Shown piece by piece: positions 8,052-15,680 of a stretch of DNA of 64,000 nucleotides. Under the pieces are notes generated by a model, which was given only the letters and a program-made list of their open reading frames with translations, made no database searches and had not been told where the DNA came from. The translations under genes were made by a program, and so were the position numbers. Numbering within the stretch: position 1 is the first letter of the stretch; the number at the start of each line of letters is the position of its first letter. Source of the DNA: Clostridium sp. CAG:710 (GTDB lineage Bacteria > Bacillota_I > Bacilli_A > RF39 > UBA660); the NCBI GenBank assembly GCA_000432595.1, contig HF996867.1:3478-67477 (forward strand). The letters run 5' to 3'.

Positions 8052-9485
8052 ATGAAAAAATATAGATGTAAATCATGTGGATATATAACTGATGAAGAAA
8101 TAAAAGAAGATTTTTTATGTCCATTATGTGGAGTTAATAAAGAATATTTTGAAGAAATAATTGTATTAGATGAAGAAGAAAAGCCAAAATCAATTCCAGT
8201 TGATGAGGATAATCCATCAATACAAAGAATAGTAAAAAGATGTATTAATTGTGGAAGATGCAAAACTATATGTGAAAATATAGTTGGAATAAAATATGAT
8301 AGAGAAAAATGTAAAAACAATATTTGTATAGGATGTGGGCAATGTATTTTAAATTGTCCAGTAGGTGCACTTGTTACAAAATATAATTATAAAGCAGTAG
8401 AACAAGCAATAAATGATGATTCAAAAGTAGTTGTATGTATCACTGCACCAGCGGTAAGAACAAGTCTTGGTGAGTCATTTGGAATGGAACCAGGTACTTT
8501 AGTTGAAAAAAAGATAACCTCATCATTAAAAGAAATTGGTTTTGATTATGTATTTGATGTAACCTTTGGAGCAGATTTAACAGTTATGGAAGAAGCAACT
8601 GAATTAATTGATAGAATTCAAAATAATAAACGACTTCCAATGTTTACTAGTTGTTGTCCATCATGGGTTAAATATGCTAGAGTTTTCACTCCATTCTTAT
8701 TAGATAATTTATCTACAACAAAAAGTCCAATTTCTATACAAAGTACAATTATAAAAAAGTACTTTTCAAAGTTGAAAGGCATAGATGAATCTGATATAAT
8801 TGTAGTAGCACTTACACCTTGTACTAGTAAAAAATTAGAAAGGACTATAAGTGACCTTGACACTACAGATTTTGTAATAACTGCAAGTGAATATAGTATT
8901 TGGTTAAAAGAACGAGGAATAGATTTTGGTAAATTACAAGATAAAGAATTTGACTCTCTATTCGGACGTGGTAGTGGTGCAGGTATAATATTTGGCGCCA
9001 GTGGTGGAGTATGTGAAGCCATTACTAGAACAATGTATTATATGCTTACAAATAAAACTCCTTCAAAAAGATTATTAGAGTTTACTGAGATAAGAGGTCT
9101 AAAAAAGGCAAAAGAAGCAACAGTAATTATAAATGGTATCAAAATAAATGTCCTCGTAGTACAATCTCTACCAGCACTTTCCAATATTATAGATGAAGTA
9201 AAAGAGGGAAATTCAAAATATCACTTAATAGAGGTTATGAACTGTGTAGGAGGATGTATTGGTGGAGGAGGAGAACCACTAAGCATAATATCAAAACAGG
9301 ATGAAGTAAGAATAAAAAGATGTAAAACTCTTTATGAATGTGATAAAGATACTAAAATAAAATCATCATATGAAAACCCTGACATTAAAAGAATCTATAA
9401 GGAATTCATTGGAAAACCAAGTAATGAAAAAGCACAAGAATTATTACACATAAAGTATAAAGATGAAAGTGACTTATTAAATTAG
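8052..9485 (+). CDS. [FeFe]-hydrogenase with N-terminal rubredoxin-like domain
   Basis: 477 residues, preceded by TAGGAGAAAA. Domain order: rubredoxin-like Fe(Cys)4 site (C6-x2-C9 and C23-x2-C26), two [4Fe-4S] ferredoxin clusters (C64, C67, C70, C74 and C92, C95, C98, C102), then the H-cluster domain with L1 TSCCPSW (C201, C202), L2 TPCTSKK (C257) and L3 [12 protein letters not shown] (C398, C402). L3 usually reads ACPGGC; here it is NCVGGC. The enzyme should interconvert H2 and protons/electrons in the cytoplasm. The rubredoxin fusion is unusual and suggests electron exchange with a rubredoxin-type partner; rubrerythrin is encoded 10 bases downstream. Maturases HydE, HydF and HydG are not in the window. 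Subgroup (A versus B) cannot be fixed by eye. Confidence 0.92.
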   Translation: MKKYRCKSCGYITDEEIKEDFLCPLCGVNKEYFEEIIVLDEEEKPKSIPVDEDNPSIQRIVKRCINCGRCKTICENIVGIKYDREKCKNNICIGCGQCILNCPVGALVTKYNYKAVEQAINDDSKVVVCITAPAVRTSLGESFGMEPGTLVEKKITSSLKEIGFDYVFDVTFGADLTVMEEATELIDRIQNNKRLPMFTSCCPSWVKYARVFTPFLLDNLSTTKSPISIQSTIIKKYFSKLKGIDESDIIVVALTPCTSKKLERTISDLDTTDFVITASEYSIWLKERGIDFGKLQDKEFDSLFGRGSGAGIIFGASGGVCEAITRTMYYMLTNKTPSKRLLEFTEIRGLKKAKEATVIINGIKINVLVVQSLPALSNIIDEVKEGNSKYHLIEVMNCVGGCIGGGGEPLSIISKQDEVRIKRCKTLYECDKDTKIKSSYENPDIKRIYKEFIGKPSNEKAQELLHIKYKDESDLLN

Positions 9486-9495
9486 GAGAGGGAAT

Positions 9496-10035
9496 ATGAA
9501 TATAAAAGGAACAAAAACAGAACAAAATTTAATGACTGCATTTGCAGGTGAATCACAAGCTAGAAATAAATATACTTATTTCGCAAGTAAAGCTAGAAAA
9601 GATGGCTATGAACAAATAGCAGCAATATTTGAAGAAACAGCTAATAACGAAAAAGAACATGCTAAAATTTGGTTTAAATTACTAAATGGTGGAGAAATAT
9701 CTGGAACAGAAGAAAATTTAAAAAGTGCAGCTGAAGGTGAAAACTATGAATGGACAGATATGTATAAAAACTTCGCAGAAACTGCAAAAGAAGAAGGATT
9801 AGATGATATCGCAACTTTATTTGAACAAGTTGCTGCTATAGAAAAAGAACATGAAAATCGTTATAAGAAATTACTTAAAAATATAGAAGATGAAGTTGTA
9901 TTTTCAAATGATGGAGATACTATTTGGATTTGTCGTAACTGCGGACATATAGTAGTTGGTAAAAAAGCACCAGAAGTATGTCCAGTTTGTAAACATAAAC
10001 AAAGTTTCTTTGAAAGAAAAGCAAATAACTACTAA
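9496..10035 (+). CDS. Rubrerythrin
   Basis: 179 residues with a ferritin-like four-helix domain (about 1-140) and a C-terminal rubredoxin domain (about 143-179). The diiron ligands are visible in [22 protein letters not shown] and the third/fourth helix segments [10 protein letters not shown] and [12 protein letters not shown]; the rubredoxin Cys pairs are CRNCG and CPVC. Rubrerythrins reduce hydrogen peroxide to water in anaerobes. Preceded by TTAGGAGAGGGAAT and placed 10 bases after the hydrogenase stop codon, so the two are one operon ending at a strong hairpin. The natural reading is peroxide defence fed with electrons from hydrogenase or ferredoxin (inference). Confidence 0.96.
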   Translation: MNIKGTKTEQNLMTAFAGESQARNKYTYFASKARKDGYEQIAAIFEETANNEKEHAKIWFKLLNGGEISGTEENLKSAAEGENYEWTDMYKNFAETAKEEGLDDIATLFEQVAAIEKEHENRYKKLLKNIEDEVVFSNDGDTIWICRNCGHIVVGKKAPEVCPVCKHKQSFFERKANNY

Positions 10036-10039
10036 TACA

Positions 10040-10064
10040 AAGTTGCCAAAAGCAACTTTTTTCT
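10040..10064 (+). terminator. Terminator after hydrogenase-rubrerythrin operon
   Basis: Stem AAGTTGC (10040-10046), loop CAAAA, GCAACTT (10052-10058) followed by T-rich tail. Confidence 0.9.
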
Positions 10065-10093
10065 TTTCCATAAAAAACAAGACATGATATAAT
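10065..10093 (+). promoter_or_regulatory. Promoter for tex
   Basis: TTTCCA (10065-10070), 17-bp spacer, TATAAT (10088-10093). The -10 box covers the ATG at 10092, so that ATG cannot be the start of tex; the leader is very short. Confidence 0.6.
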
Positions 10094-10109
10094 GATAGAG
10101 GAGGATAAT

Positions 10110-12260
10110 ATGAATACAGATATAATTAAACAAATAGGAAAAGATTTAAATATTAAAGAAAGACAAGTTGAAGTTGTATTAAACTTATTAAAAGAAGGAA
10201 ATACAGTTCCATTTATCGCAAGATATAGAAAAGAAGCAACTGGTTCATTAGATGAAGAAGTAATAAGAAGTATTAATGAGGTATATGAATATCAAGTAAA
10301 CTTATTAAAAAGAAAAGAAGATGTAATAAGATTAATTGATGAAAAAGGTATGCTTACTGACGAATTAAAAGAAGAAATATTAAAATGCCAAAAATTAGTT
10401 GAAGTAGAAGATCTATATAGACCATTTAAAGAAAAGAAAAAAACAAAGGCTACAGAAGCAATAAAAAATGGATTAGAGCCACTTGCTAATATGATTATGG
10501 AATTTAAAAATAGAGATATCAAAAAAGAAGCAAAAAGCTTTTTAAATGATAAAGTAACATCAACAGAAGAAGCAATAGAGGGTGCAAAATATATAATCGC
10601 AGAAGCAATTAGTGACAATGCAGAATATAGAAAATACATAAGAGAAAATATTGTTAAGTTTGGAATTATTACAAGCAAGGTAAAGAAAAAAGCACAAGAA
10701 TTAGACCAAGCTAAAACATATGAAATGTATTATGATTATAGTGAAGCTATAAAATCTATAAAACCACATAGAGTTTTAGCAATCAATAGAGGAGAAAAAG
10801 AAGGAATTTTATCAGTTAATATTGATGTAGACTTTTCATATATAATTAATTATTTAGAAAAGAAAGTAATAAAAAAATCAAATACTAGTGAAGAAATTTA
10901 TGTAAAAGAAGCTATATTAGATAGTTATAAAAGATTAATATTTCCTAGTGTAGAAAGAGAAATAAGAAGTGAATTAAAAGAAACCGCAGAAATAACTGCG
11001 ATTGATAACTTTTCAAAAAATGTAGAAAATTTATTACTTACACCACCTATGAAAGGAAAAACAGTACTAGGATATGACCCAGCATTCCGTACAGGATGTA
11101 AATTAGCCGTATTAGATTCAACTGGTAAGCCCCTAAAAATAGAAGTTATATATCCAACTGAGCCACATAATAAAATAGAAGAAAGTAAAAAAATTGTACT
11201 TGATTTGATAGATAAATATAATATAGATATAATTGCGATAGGAAATGGAACTGCATCTCGTGAGTCAGAAGCCTTTACCGCAGATTGTATAAAAGATGCT
11301 AAAAGAAAAGTTGAATACATAATAGTTAGCGAAGCAGGTGCAAGTGTATATTCAGCATCAAAACTAGCAAGCAGTGAATTTCCTGATTTAACAGTAGAGA
11401 AAAGAAGCGCTATATCAATTGGTAGAAGACTACAAGACTCGTTATCAGAACTTGTAAAAATAGATCCCAAAAGCATTGGAGTAGGACTATACCAACATGA
11501 TGTAACACCTAAGAAATTAGATGAATCTCTAAACTTTGTAGTCACAAAAGTTGTTAACCAAGTAGGTGTTAATGTAAATACTGCCTCATCTTCACTTTTA
11601 AGTTATGTCTCAGGAATGACTAAAAAATCAATAGACGCTATTTTAAATGAAAGAGATTTAAAAGGAAAATTCACTTCACGTGAAGAAATAAAAAAACTAA
11701 AAGGAATAACTCCTAAAGTATATGAACAGGCAATTGGTTTTATTAGAATACCTGATGGAGTTAATCCACTTGATAAGACATCAATCCATCCAGAAAGCTA
11801 TGAAGTTACAAAAAAATTACTTGAAAGTATTGGAATGAATCTTAATGATATTGGTACAGATAAATTAAAAGAAAAACTAGATAACATTGACATAGATAAG
11901 GTATGTCTTGATATAAAAACAGATAAGTATACACTAAAAGATATAATAGATGACCTAGAAAAGCCAGGAAGAGATTTACGTGATAATATGCCAAAACCAA
12001 TATTAAAAAGTGATGTCTTAACACTAGACGATTTACATATTGGTGATAAACTTCAAGGAACAGTAAGAAACGTAGTTGACTTTGGAGTATTTATTGATAT
12101 TGGTCTTCACAACGATGGACTTGCACATATTTCAAAACTGACTAATAAATATATAAAACATCCAAGTGAAGTAGTTAGTGTTGGTGATATAGTAGATTGC
12201 TATGTTATAGATATAAATAAAGAAAAAGAAAAGGTAAGTTTGAGCCTAATAGAAATTTAG
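10110..12260 (+). CDS. tex: Tex family RNA-binding transcription accessory protein
   Basis: 716 residues from the ATG at 10110, after GAGGAGGATAAT. The earlier in-frame ATG at 10092 overlaps the promoter. Domain order is that of Tex: N-terminal helical domain with EVVLNLLKEGNTVPFIARYRKEATG (shown split: NLLKEGNTVPFIARYRKE), a YqgF-like RNase-H fold with LGYDPAFRTGCKLAVLD and IAIGNGTASRESE, helix-hairpin-helix region with SSLLSYVSGM and GKFTSREEIKKLKGITPK, and a C-terminal S1 domain (about 645-716) with GTVRNVVDFGVFIDIG and HNDGLAHIS. Tex acts on RNA/transcription and virulence-gene expression in several bacteria. Length is normal for the family. Single-gene unit. Confidence 0.97.
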   Translation: MNTDIIKQIGKDLNIKERQVEVVLNLLKEGNTVPFIARYRKEATGSLDEEVIRSINEVYEYQVNLLKRKEDVIRLIDEKGMLTDELKEEILKCQKLVEVEDLYRPFKEKKKTKATEAIKNGLEPLANMIMEFKNRDIKKEAKSFLNDKVTSTEEAIEGAKYIIAEAISDNAEYRKYIRENIVKFGIITSKVKKKAQELDQAKTYEMYYDYSEAIKSIKPHRVLAINRGEKEGILSVNIDVDFSYIINYLEKKVIKKSNTSEEIYVKEAILDSYKRLIFPSVEREIRSELKETAEITAIDNFSKNVENLLLTPPMKGKTVLGYDPAFRTGCKLAVLDSTGKPLKIEVIYPTEPHNKIEESKKIVLDLIDKYNIDIIAIGNGTASRESEAFTADCIKDAKRKVEYIIVSEAGASVYSASKLASSEFPDLTVEKRSAISIGRRLQDSLSELVKIDPKSIGVGLYQHDVTPKKLDESLNFVVTKVVNQVGVNVNTASSSLLSYVSGMTKKSIDAILNERDLKGKFTSREEIKKLKGITPKVYEQAIGFIRIPDGVNPLDKTSIHPESYEVTKKLLESIGMNLNDIGTDKLKEKLDNIDIDKVCLDIKTDKYTLKDIIDDLEKPGRDLRDNMPKPILKSDVLTLDDLHIGDKLQGTVRNVVDFGVFIDIGLHNDGLAHISKLTNKYIKHPSEVVSVGDIVDCYVIDINKEKEKVSLSLIEI

Positions 12261-12267
12261 GCTTTTC
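12243..12267 (+). terminator. Terminator at end of tex
   Basis: Stem AGCCTAA (12243-12249) / TTAGGCT (12257-12263) followed by TTTTC; the stop codon is inside the hairpin. Confidence 0.75.
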
Positions 12268-12270
12268 TTA

Positions 12271-12299
12271 TTGAAAAAATTGTGAATTTATGGTATAAT
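12271..12299 (+). promoter_or_regulatory. Promoter for Fic gene
   Basis: TTGAAA (12271-12276), 17-bp spacer, TATAAT (12294-12299), about 25 bases before the start codon. Confidence 0.8.
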
Positions 12300-12323
12300 A
12301 TGCCGTAATTAAGGGGTGATAGT

Positions 12324-13199
12324 ATGTCTGAAAACGAAAAAATACTAAAAGCTGTTGACCAAGTAGGGGCAGAATTTCTTATTAGAGAAATTTTCTTAGG
12401 ATATAAATACAGAAAAGATTGTGGGATATTATATGATACTGATTCGGATATTCCTGAAAAACTTATTAGCTTATATTATGGTTTAAAACCAGATGATACA
12501 ACATTTGATTGTATGAAAAAAGCCTTTGTTAGACATTATATAAGAAATGAAAGCGAAATAGAAGGAATAAATGATAAAAGCATACATGGTGAAGAAGAAA
12601 TGAAAGGTTTAGAAGCAATGTATGACTATATTCACTCAGAGGATGTTAATTATTTATTTGATGTTTATACATTAAAAGATTTAAATCGTATGTTATTCTC
12701 TTTTGCACCGTTTCCAGAATATGCAGGAGAATTTAGAAACTATACAACATTTTTACCAACAACAGGTACTGATCTTTGCCCATGGGAAGATATACGTTTC
12801 TTATTAGAAAATGTAGATATTGATGTTCAAAAATTAGTTAAAAAAGCACCTTCAGTAAAAAATCATAATGATATGAATGCTATGCTTGAGTATCTAGATG
12901 ATTCTGTTGAAGTAATGTGTAAACTTATTAAAATTCATCCGTTTGGAGATGGTAATGGTAGAACAATAAGAGGATTTACAAACAAATTATTTGAAGATGC
13001 GGGGCTACCACCAATATATATAAAAGCAAATGAAAGAACTGAATATCATAAAGCAATGAACCTTGCAAATAATGAAAATGATTATACTGCAATAAAACAG
13101 TTCTACAGATATAAAGTTTGTGATTCAATAATTGAATTAGATATAAATGAAAGATTAAAAGAAGAAGAAAAACCAAAGCAAATGAAAAAAGCCAAATAA
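12324..13199 (+). CDS. Fic-domain protein (AMP-transferase family)
   Basis: 291 residues preceded by GGGGTGATAGT. The Fic core motif HPFGDGNGRTIR begins at His205 and is complete (H-x-F-x-D-G-N-G-R-x-x-R), so catalysis of NMP transfer onto a protein hydroxyl is expected. An N-terminal segment NESEIEGIND near residue 75 lies where class II Fic proteins carry the inhibitory helix (S/T-x-x-x-E-G/N); the Glu-Gly is kept but the first position is Glu, a variant. No antitoxin-like small gene is adjacent, which fits self-inhibition. C-terminus is Lys/Glu-rich. Target unknown. It stands alone with its own promoter and a shared terminator. Confidence 0.93.
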   Translation: MSENEKILKAVDQVGAEFLIREIFLGYKYRKDCGILYDTDSDIPEKLISLYYGLKPDDTTFDCMKKAFVRHYIRNESEIEGINDKSIHGEEEMKGLEAMYDYIHSEDVNYLFDVYTLKDLNRMLFSFAPFPEYAGEFRNYTTFLPTTGTDLCPWEDIRFLLENVDIDVQKLVKKAPSVKNHNDMNAMLEYLDDSVEVMCKLIKIHPFGDGNGRTIRGFTNKLFEDAGLPPIYIKANERTEYHKAMNLANNENDYTAIKQFYRYKVCDSIIELDINERLKEEEKPKQMKKAK

Positions 13200-13212
13200 T
13201 TGGCTTTTTTTT
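13185..13212. terminator. Bidirectional terminator between Fic gene and trpS
   Basis: Stem AAAAAAGCCAA (13185-13195) / TTGGCTTTTTT (13200-13210), usable from both directions by the converging genes. Confidence 0.85.
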
Positions 13213-14212
13213 AGTAATCAATCATCATAGCGGATTTAACATGTTTCATTACTTCTTCTGCTTTTTCTTTTGCAATTTTTGTTCCATCTTTTAATATTTG
13301 GTCAACTTCATCAGGATGTTCTTCATAATATTTTCTTTTTTCTCTAATAGGAGCTAGGAACTGATTCATATGATTAATTAGTTCCTTTTTACATTGAACA
13401 CATCCTCTTTTTCCTTCCTTGCATTCACTACAAACAGTATCTAAATCAGGATTTTGTATTAATTTATGATAATAATAAACCATACATTTATCTGGATCAG
13501 CAGGGTCATCCTTTCTAATTTTGTTAGTATCAGTAACCGCACTCATTATTTTTTTACTTATTGTCTCTTCATCATCTTTAAGATAAATTGCATTTCCTAA
13601 GCTTTTACCCATTTTTTCATTACCATCAAGACCTTTAATTCTAGGAAAAGGACTTAATAATGGTTCTGGTTCAATTAGAGTAGGTCCATATATATTATTA
13701 AACTTTCTAACAATTTCACGACATTGTTCAATTAGAGGAAGTTGGTCCTCTCCAACAGGAATTAATTCTCCACTAAATGCAGTAATATCAGCTGCCTGGC
13801 TAACTGGATATCCCACAAAACCATAAGTAACACTCTCACCATCATTACCAAATATAGCTTTCTTTTGAGCAATTTCAGTTTTAACAGTAGGATTTCTATA
13901 AAGTCTAGCCATAGTAACTAAATTAGAATAGAAAACAGTTAATTCAGCAATCTCAGGTATCTGTGATTGAATAAATATAGTTGCCTTTTTAGGATCAATT
14001 CCAACAGATAATAAATCAATTGTCAACTCACGAACATTAACTCTAACTTTTTTTGGATCATTAAAATTATCAGTAAGAGCCTGTACATCTGCGATTTCAA
14101 TATATGAATTATATTCATCTTGTAATAAAACCCAATTTCTAGTTGCCCCAAAATAATGTCCTAAATGTAGATTTCCAGTAGGTCTAATTCCAGTTAAAAT
14201 ATTTTTTTTCAT
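13211..14212 (-). CDS. trpS: Tryptophanyl-tRNA synthetase
   Basis: 333 residues from the ATG at complement 14210-14212; a GTG three codons upstream touches the ribosome site AGGAAG and is rejected. Class I synthetase: HLGH (residues 16-19, HIGH box), the family signature VGEDQLPLIEQCREI, and EKMGKSLGN (KMSKS box). The enzyme charges tRNA-Trp. A C-terminal Cys set reads C-x20-C-x6-C-x2-C (in DKCMVY, CSEC, KRGC and VQC), close to the C-x22-C-x6-C-x2-C arrangement that holds a [4Fe-4S] cluster in the Thermotoga maritima enzyme, so this copy is probably an Fe-S TrpRS. No T-box is seen upstream of it. Confidence 0.96.
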   Translation of the reverse strand: MKKNILTGIRPTGNLHLGHYFGATRNWVLLQDEYNSYIEIADVQALTDNFNDPKKVRVNVRELTIDLLSVGIDPKKATIFIQSQIPEIAELTVFYSNLVTMARLYRNPTVKTEIAQKKAIFGNDGESVTYGFVGYPVSQAADITAFSGELIPVGEDQLPLIEQCREIVRKFNNIYGPTLIEPEPLLSPFPRIKGLDGNEKMGKSLGNAIYLKDDEETISKKIMSAVTDTNKIRKDDPADPDKCMVYYYHKLIQNPDLDTVCSECKEGKRGCVQCKKELINHMNQFLAPIREKRKYYEEHPDEVDQILKDGTKIAKEKAEEVMKHVKSAMMIDY

Positions 14213-14358
14213 GTTTCTCACTTCCTAGATAAAGTTTAACACAAACTAAAAAAAAAATTAATAAAAATTTAAAATAAGTATTAAAAAATTCAAAATATTT
14301 GCTATAATTATATGCATAGTAGTAAGCAAATCGTTAACAGAGAATAAAGAGGTATTAT

Positions 14359-14478
14359 ATGAAGGATTTATTTTATAAAGTTTTTTCTCCAGAAAACATT
14401 AATATATTAATTTTAATATTTATTATTCTAATAATATGTTTATTAACATTAACCATTTTTACTAAATATGATAAATAA
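14359..14478 (+). CDS. 39-residue single-helix membrane peptide
   Basis: Short gene starting ATG at 14359 after AAAGAGGTATTAT and ending TAA at 14476-14478. The protein is MKDLFYKVFSPENIN then one very hydrophobic helix (about residues 15-34, rich in Ile/Leu) and a short basic tail TKYDK. A TATAAT box at 14303-14308 lies upstream. Small peptides of this form are often regulatory membrane peptides or toxins, but nothing shows which. The good ribosome site and clean topology support it as real. Confidence 0.5.
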   Translation: MKDLFYKVFSPENINILILIFIILIICLLTLTIFTKYDK

Positions 14479-14480
14479 TT

Positions 14481-14508
14481 TTGCTTTTTTAAATAAATGT
14501 GTTATAAT
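14481..14508 (+). promoter_or_regulatory. Promoter for sigma-like gene
   Basis: TTGCTT (14481-14486), 16-bp spacer, TATAAT (14503-14508), directly after the small membrane peptide gene. Confidence 0.6.
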
Positions 14509-14533
14509 ATGAAACACATTTAGGGGGATTATT

Positions 14534-15361
14534 GTGAGAGACATTATTATAAAAAAGGAGTTTGAAAAAGCAAAGTCTGGTGATAAAGAGGCAAAAACTT
14601 TACTTTTTAAACATTACTACAAAGCATATTCTGAATTATTTGAACTTAATAAAGGTATACCAAATATTAAAGAAGAATATGCAAGAATTATTAATGAGAG
14701 TATAGATAAATATTTTGCTTCATTACCAAAAATTGATCTTAGTGCGTATATAACAACGCAATTATATACATACATAAAAAATTACAATGGAAGAAGAAAT
14801 TTAAAAAGAAAAGAATCAGAAGAAATAAGCAATTTATTAAAAAAGGCAAAAGCATCTGATGAATCAAGAAAATTACTTATAGAAAAATGCATGTATTTAA
14901 TTGATGAATATCTAATAAGTGCCCAGTTTGATTCTAACTTTACTAAAGAGGATGCTAGACAAGAAGGATATTTATTTTTAACTAGAAGAGTTAATGCATT
15001 TCTAGATTCACACCAAGAAAGCGGATTAGAGTATGGACCGTTTACAATCTATCTAAGACAAGCAATTGATAAAACATACTTAAATTTAATTTTAAGAGAA
15101 AGACAAAAAGAAAAAGAACATCAAGAAGTAAAAGGAATGTTAAGTAGGAAAGATAAATTTAAAGAATTTGAAACAGAATTTGAATTTATAGATTATGTTA
15201 AAAACTTAGACATAAGTAGTTCAATAAAAGATAGTATAATAAAATCTATTTATTATACTGTAAAAGACTTAGCGGAAGCGGAAAATATAACAAGACAATC
15301 GATAGAACAGAGAATAGAAAGTAAAAAAGTATTAATAAAAAAATTCTTTGATATGAAATAA
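14534..15361 (+). CDS. Sigma-70-like regulatory protein (divergent)
   Basis: 275 residues starting at GTG 14534 after GGGGGATTATT. The C-terminal part carries a sigma region 4-type helix-turn-helix: SIKDSIIKSIYYT then VKDLAEAENITRQSIEQRI, followed by a basic end. The middle has an EDARQEGYLFLTRRVNAF segment resembling region 2 (core-binding) of sigma factors (D-x-x-Q-E-G-x-x-x-L). The N-terminal 110 residues look like a second, degenerate copy of the same fold (AKSGDKEAKTLLFKHYYKAY). It could be an alternative sigma factor or a phage/conjugation-type regulator. No anti-sigma gene is adjacent. The sigma assignment is by motif only. Confidence 0.5.
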   Translation: MRDIIIKKEFEKAKSGDKEAKTLLFKHYYKAYSELFELNKGIPNIKEEYARIINESIDKYFASLPKIDLSAYITTQLYTYIKNYNGRRNLKRKESEEISNLLKKAKASDESRKLLIEKCMYLIDEYLISAQFDSNFTKEDARQEGYLFLTRRVNAFLDSHQESGLEYGPFTIYLRQAIDKTYLNLILRERQKEKEHQEVKGMLSRKDKFKEFETEFEFIDYVKNLDISSSIKDSIIKSIYYTVKDLAEAENITRQSIEQRIESKKVLIKKFFDMK

Positions 15362-15401
15362 AATTAAAAAAATGTATATAATAAAATATAGAAAATGTAG
15401 C

Positions 15402-15430
15402 TTGACAACAAGAAAAGAATTTACTATAAT
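15402..15430 (+). promoter_or_regulatory. Consensus promoter for T-box/asnS
   Basis: TTGACA (15402-15407), 17-bp spacer, TATAAT (15425-15430): a near-perfect sigma-A promoter feeding the T-box leader. Confidence 0.9.
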
Positions 15431-15436
15431 CTAGTC

Positions 15437-15667
15437 AAACGATGAACAAAAGAAGTAACAATAGATTCTTTTATAGAGAGTTAGTGATTGGTGTAAACTA
15501 ACAAAGATATATTGTGAATAACATTTGTGAGTGCTTAAAGAAATTAAGTAAACTAAGCCGTATATCTACGTTACAGATAAGAGTGATCAATTTTGATAAC
15601 TAGGGTGGTACCGCGGATTCAACAGTTATTCGTCCCTTATGGGATGTTTAACTGTTTTTTTTAATTT
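15437..15667 (+). promoter_or_regulatory. T-box riboswitch (tRNA-Asn specific) upstream of asnS
   Basis: Leader of about 230 bases. The T-box core AGGGTGGTACCGCG is at 15602-15615. Stem I shows the conserved GAGAGTTAGTGATTGGTG entry, and the specifier region GTGAATAACATT places an AAC (Asn) codon at 15520-15522, agreeing with the downstream gene. The terminator arms are AACAGTTA (15621-15628) and TAACTGTT (15649-15656) followed by T8. Uncharged tRNA-Asn should stabilise the antiterminator and let transcription reach asnS. Confidence 0.93.
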
Positions 15668-15680
15668 TAGGAGGGTAAAT

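Noticed and set aside
10925..11545. 206-residue open frame antisense to tex
   Set aside because: Shadow of the AT-rich coding strand; no ribosome site, no domain, and tex is certain. The same applies to the antisense frames at 38756-39388, 55168-55719 and 4525-4971.
12324..13199. Fic gene as part of a toxin-antitoxin pair
   Set aside because: No small antitoxin-like gene is adjacent; the protein itself carries an inhibitory-helix-like segment, so a stand-alone class II Fic is simpler.
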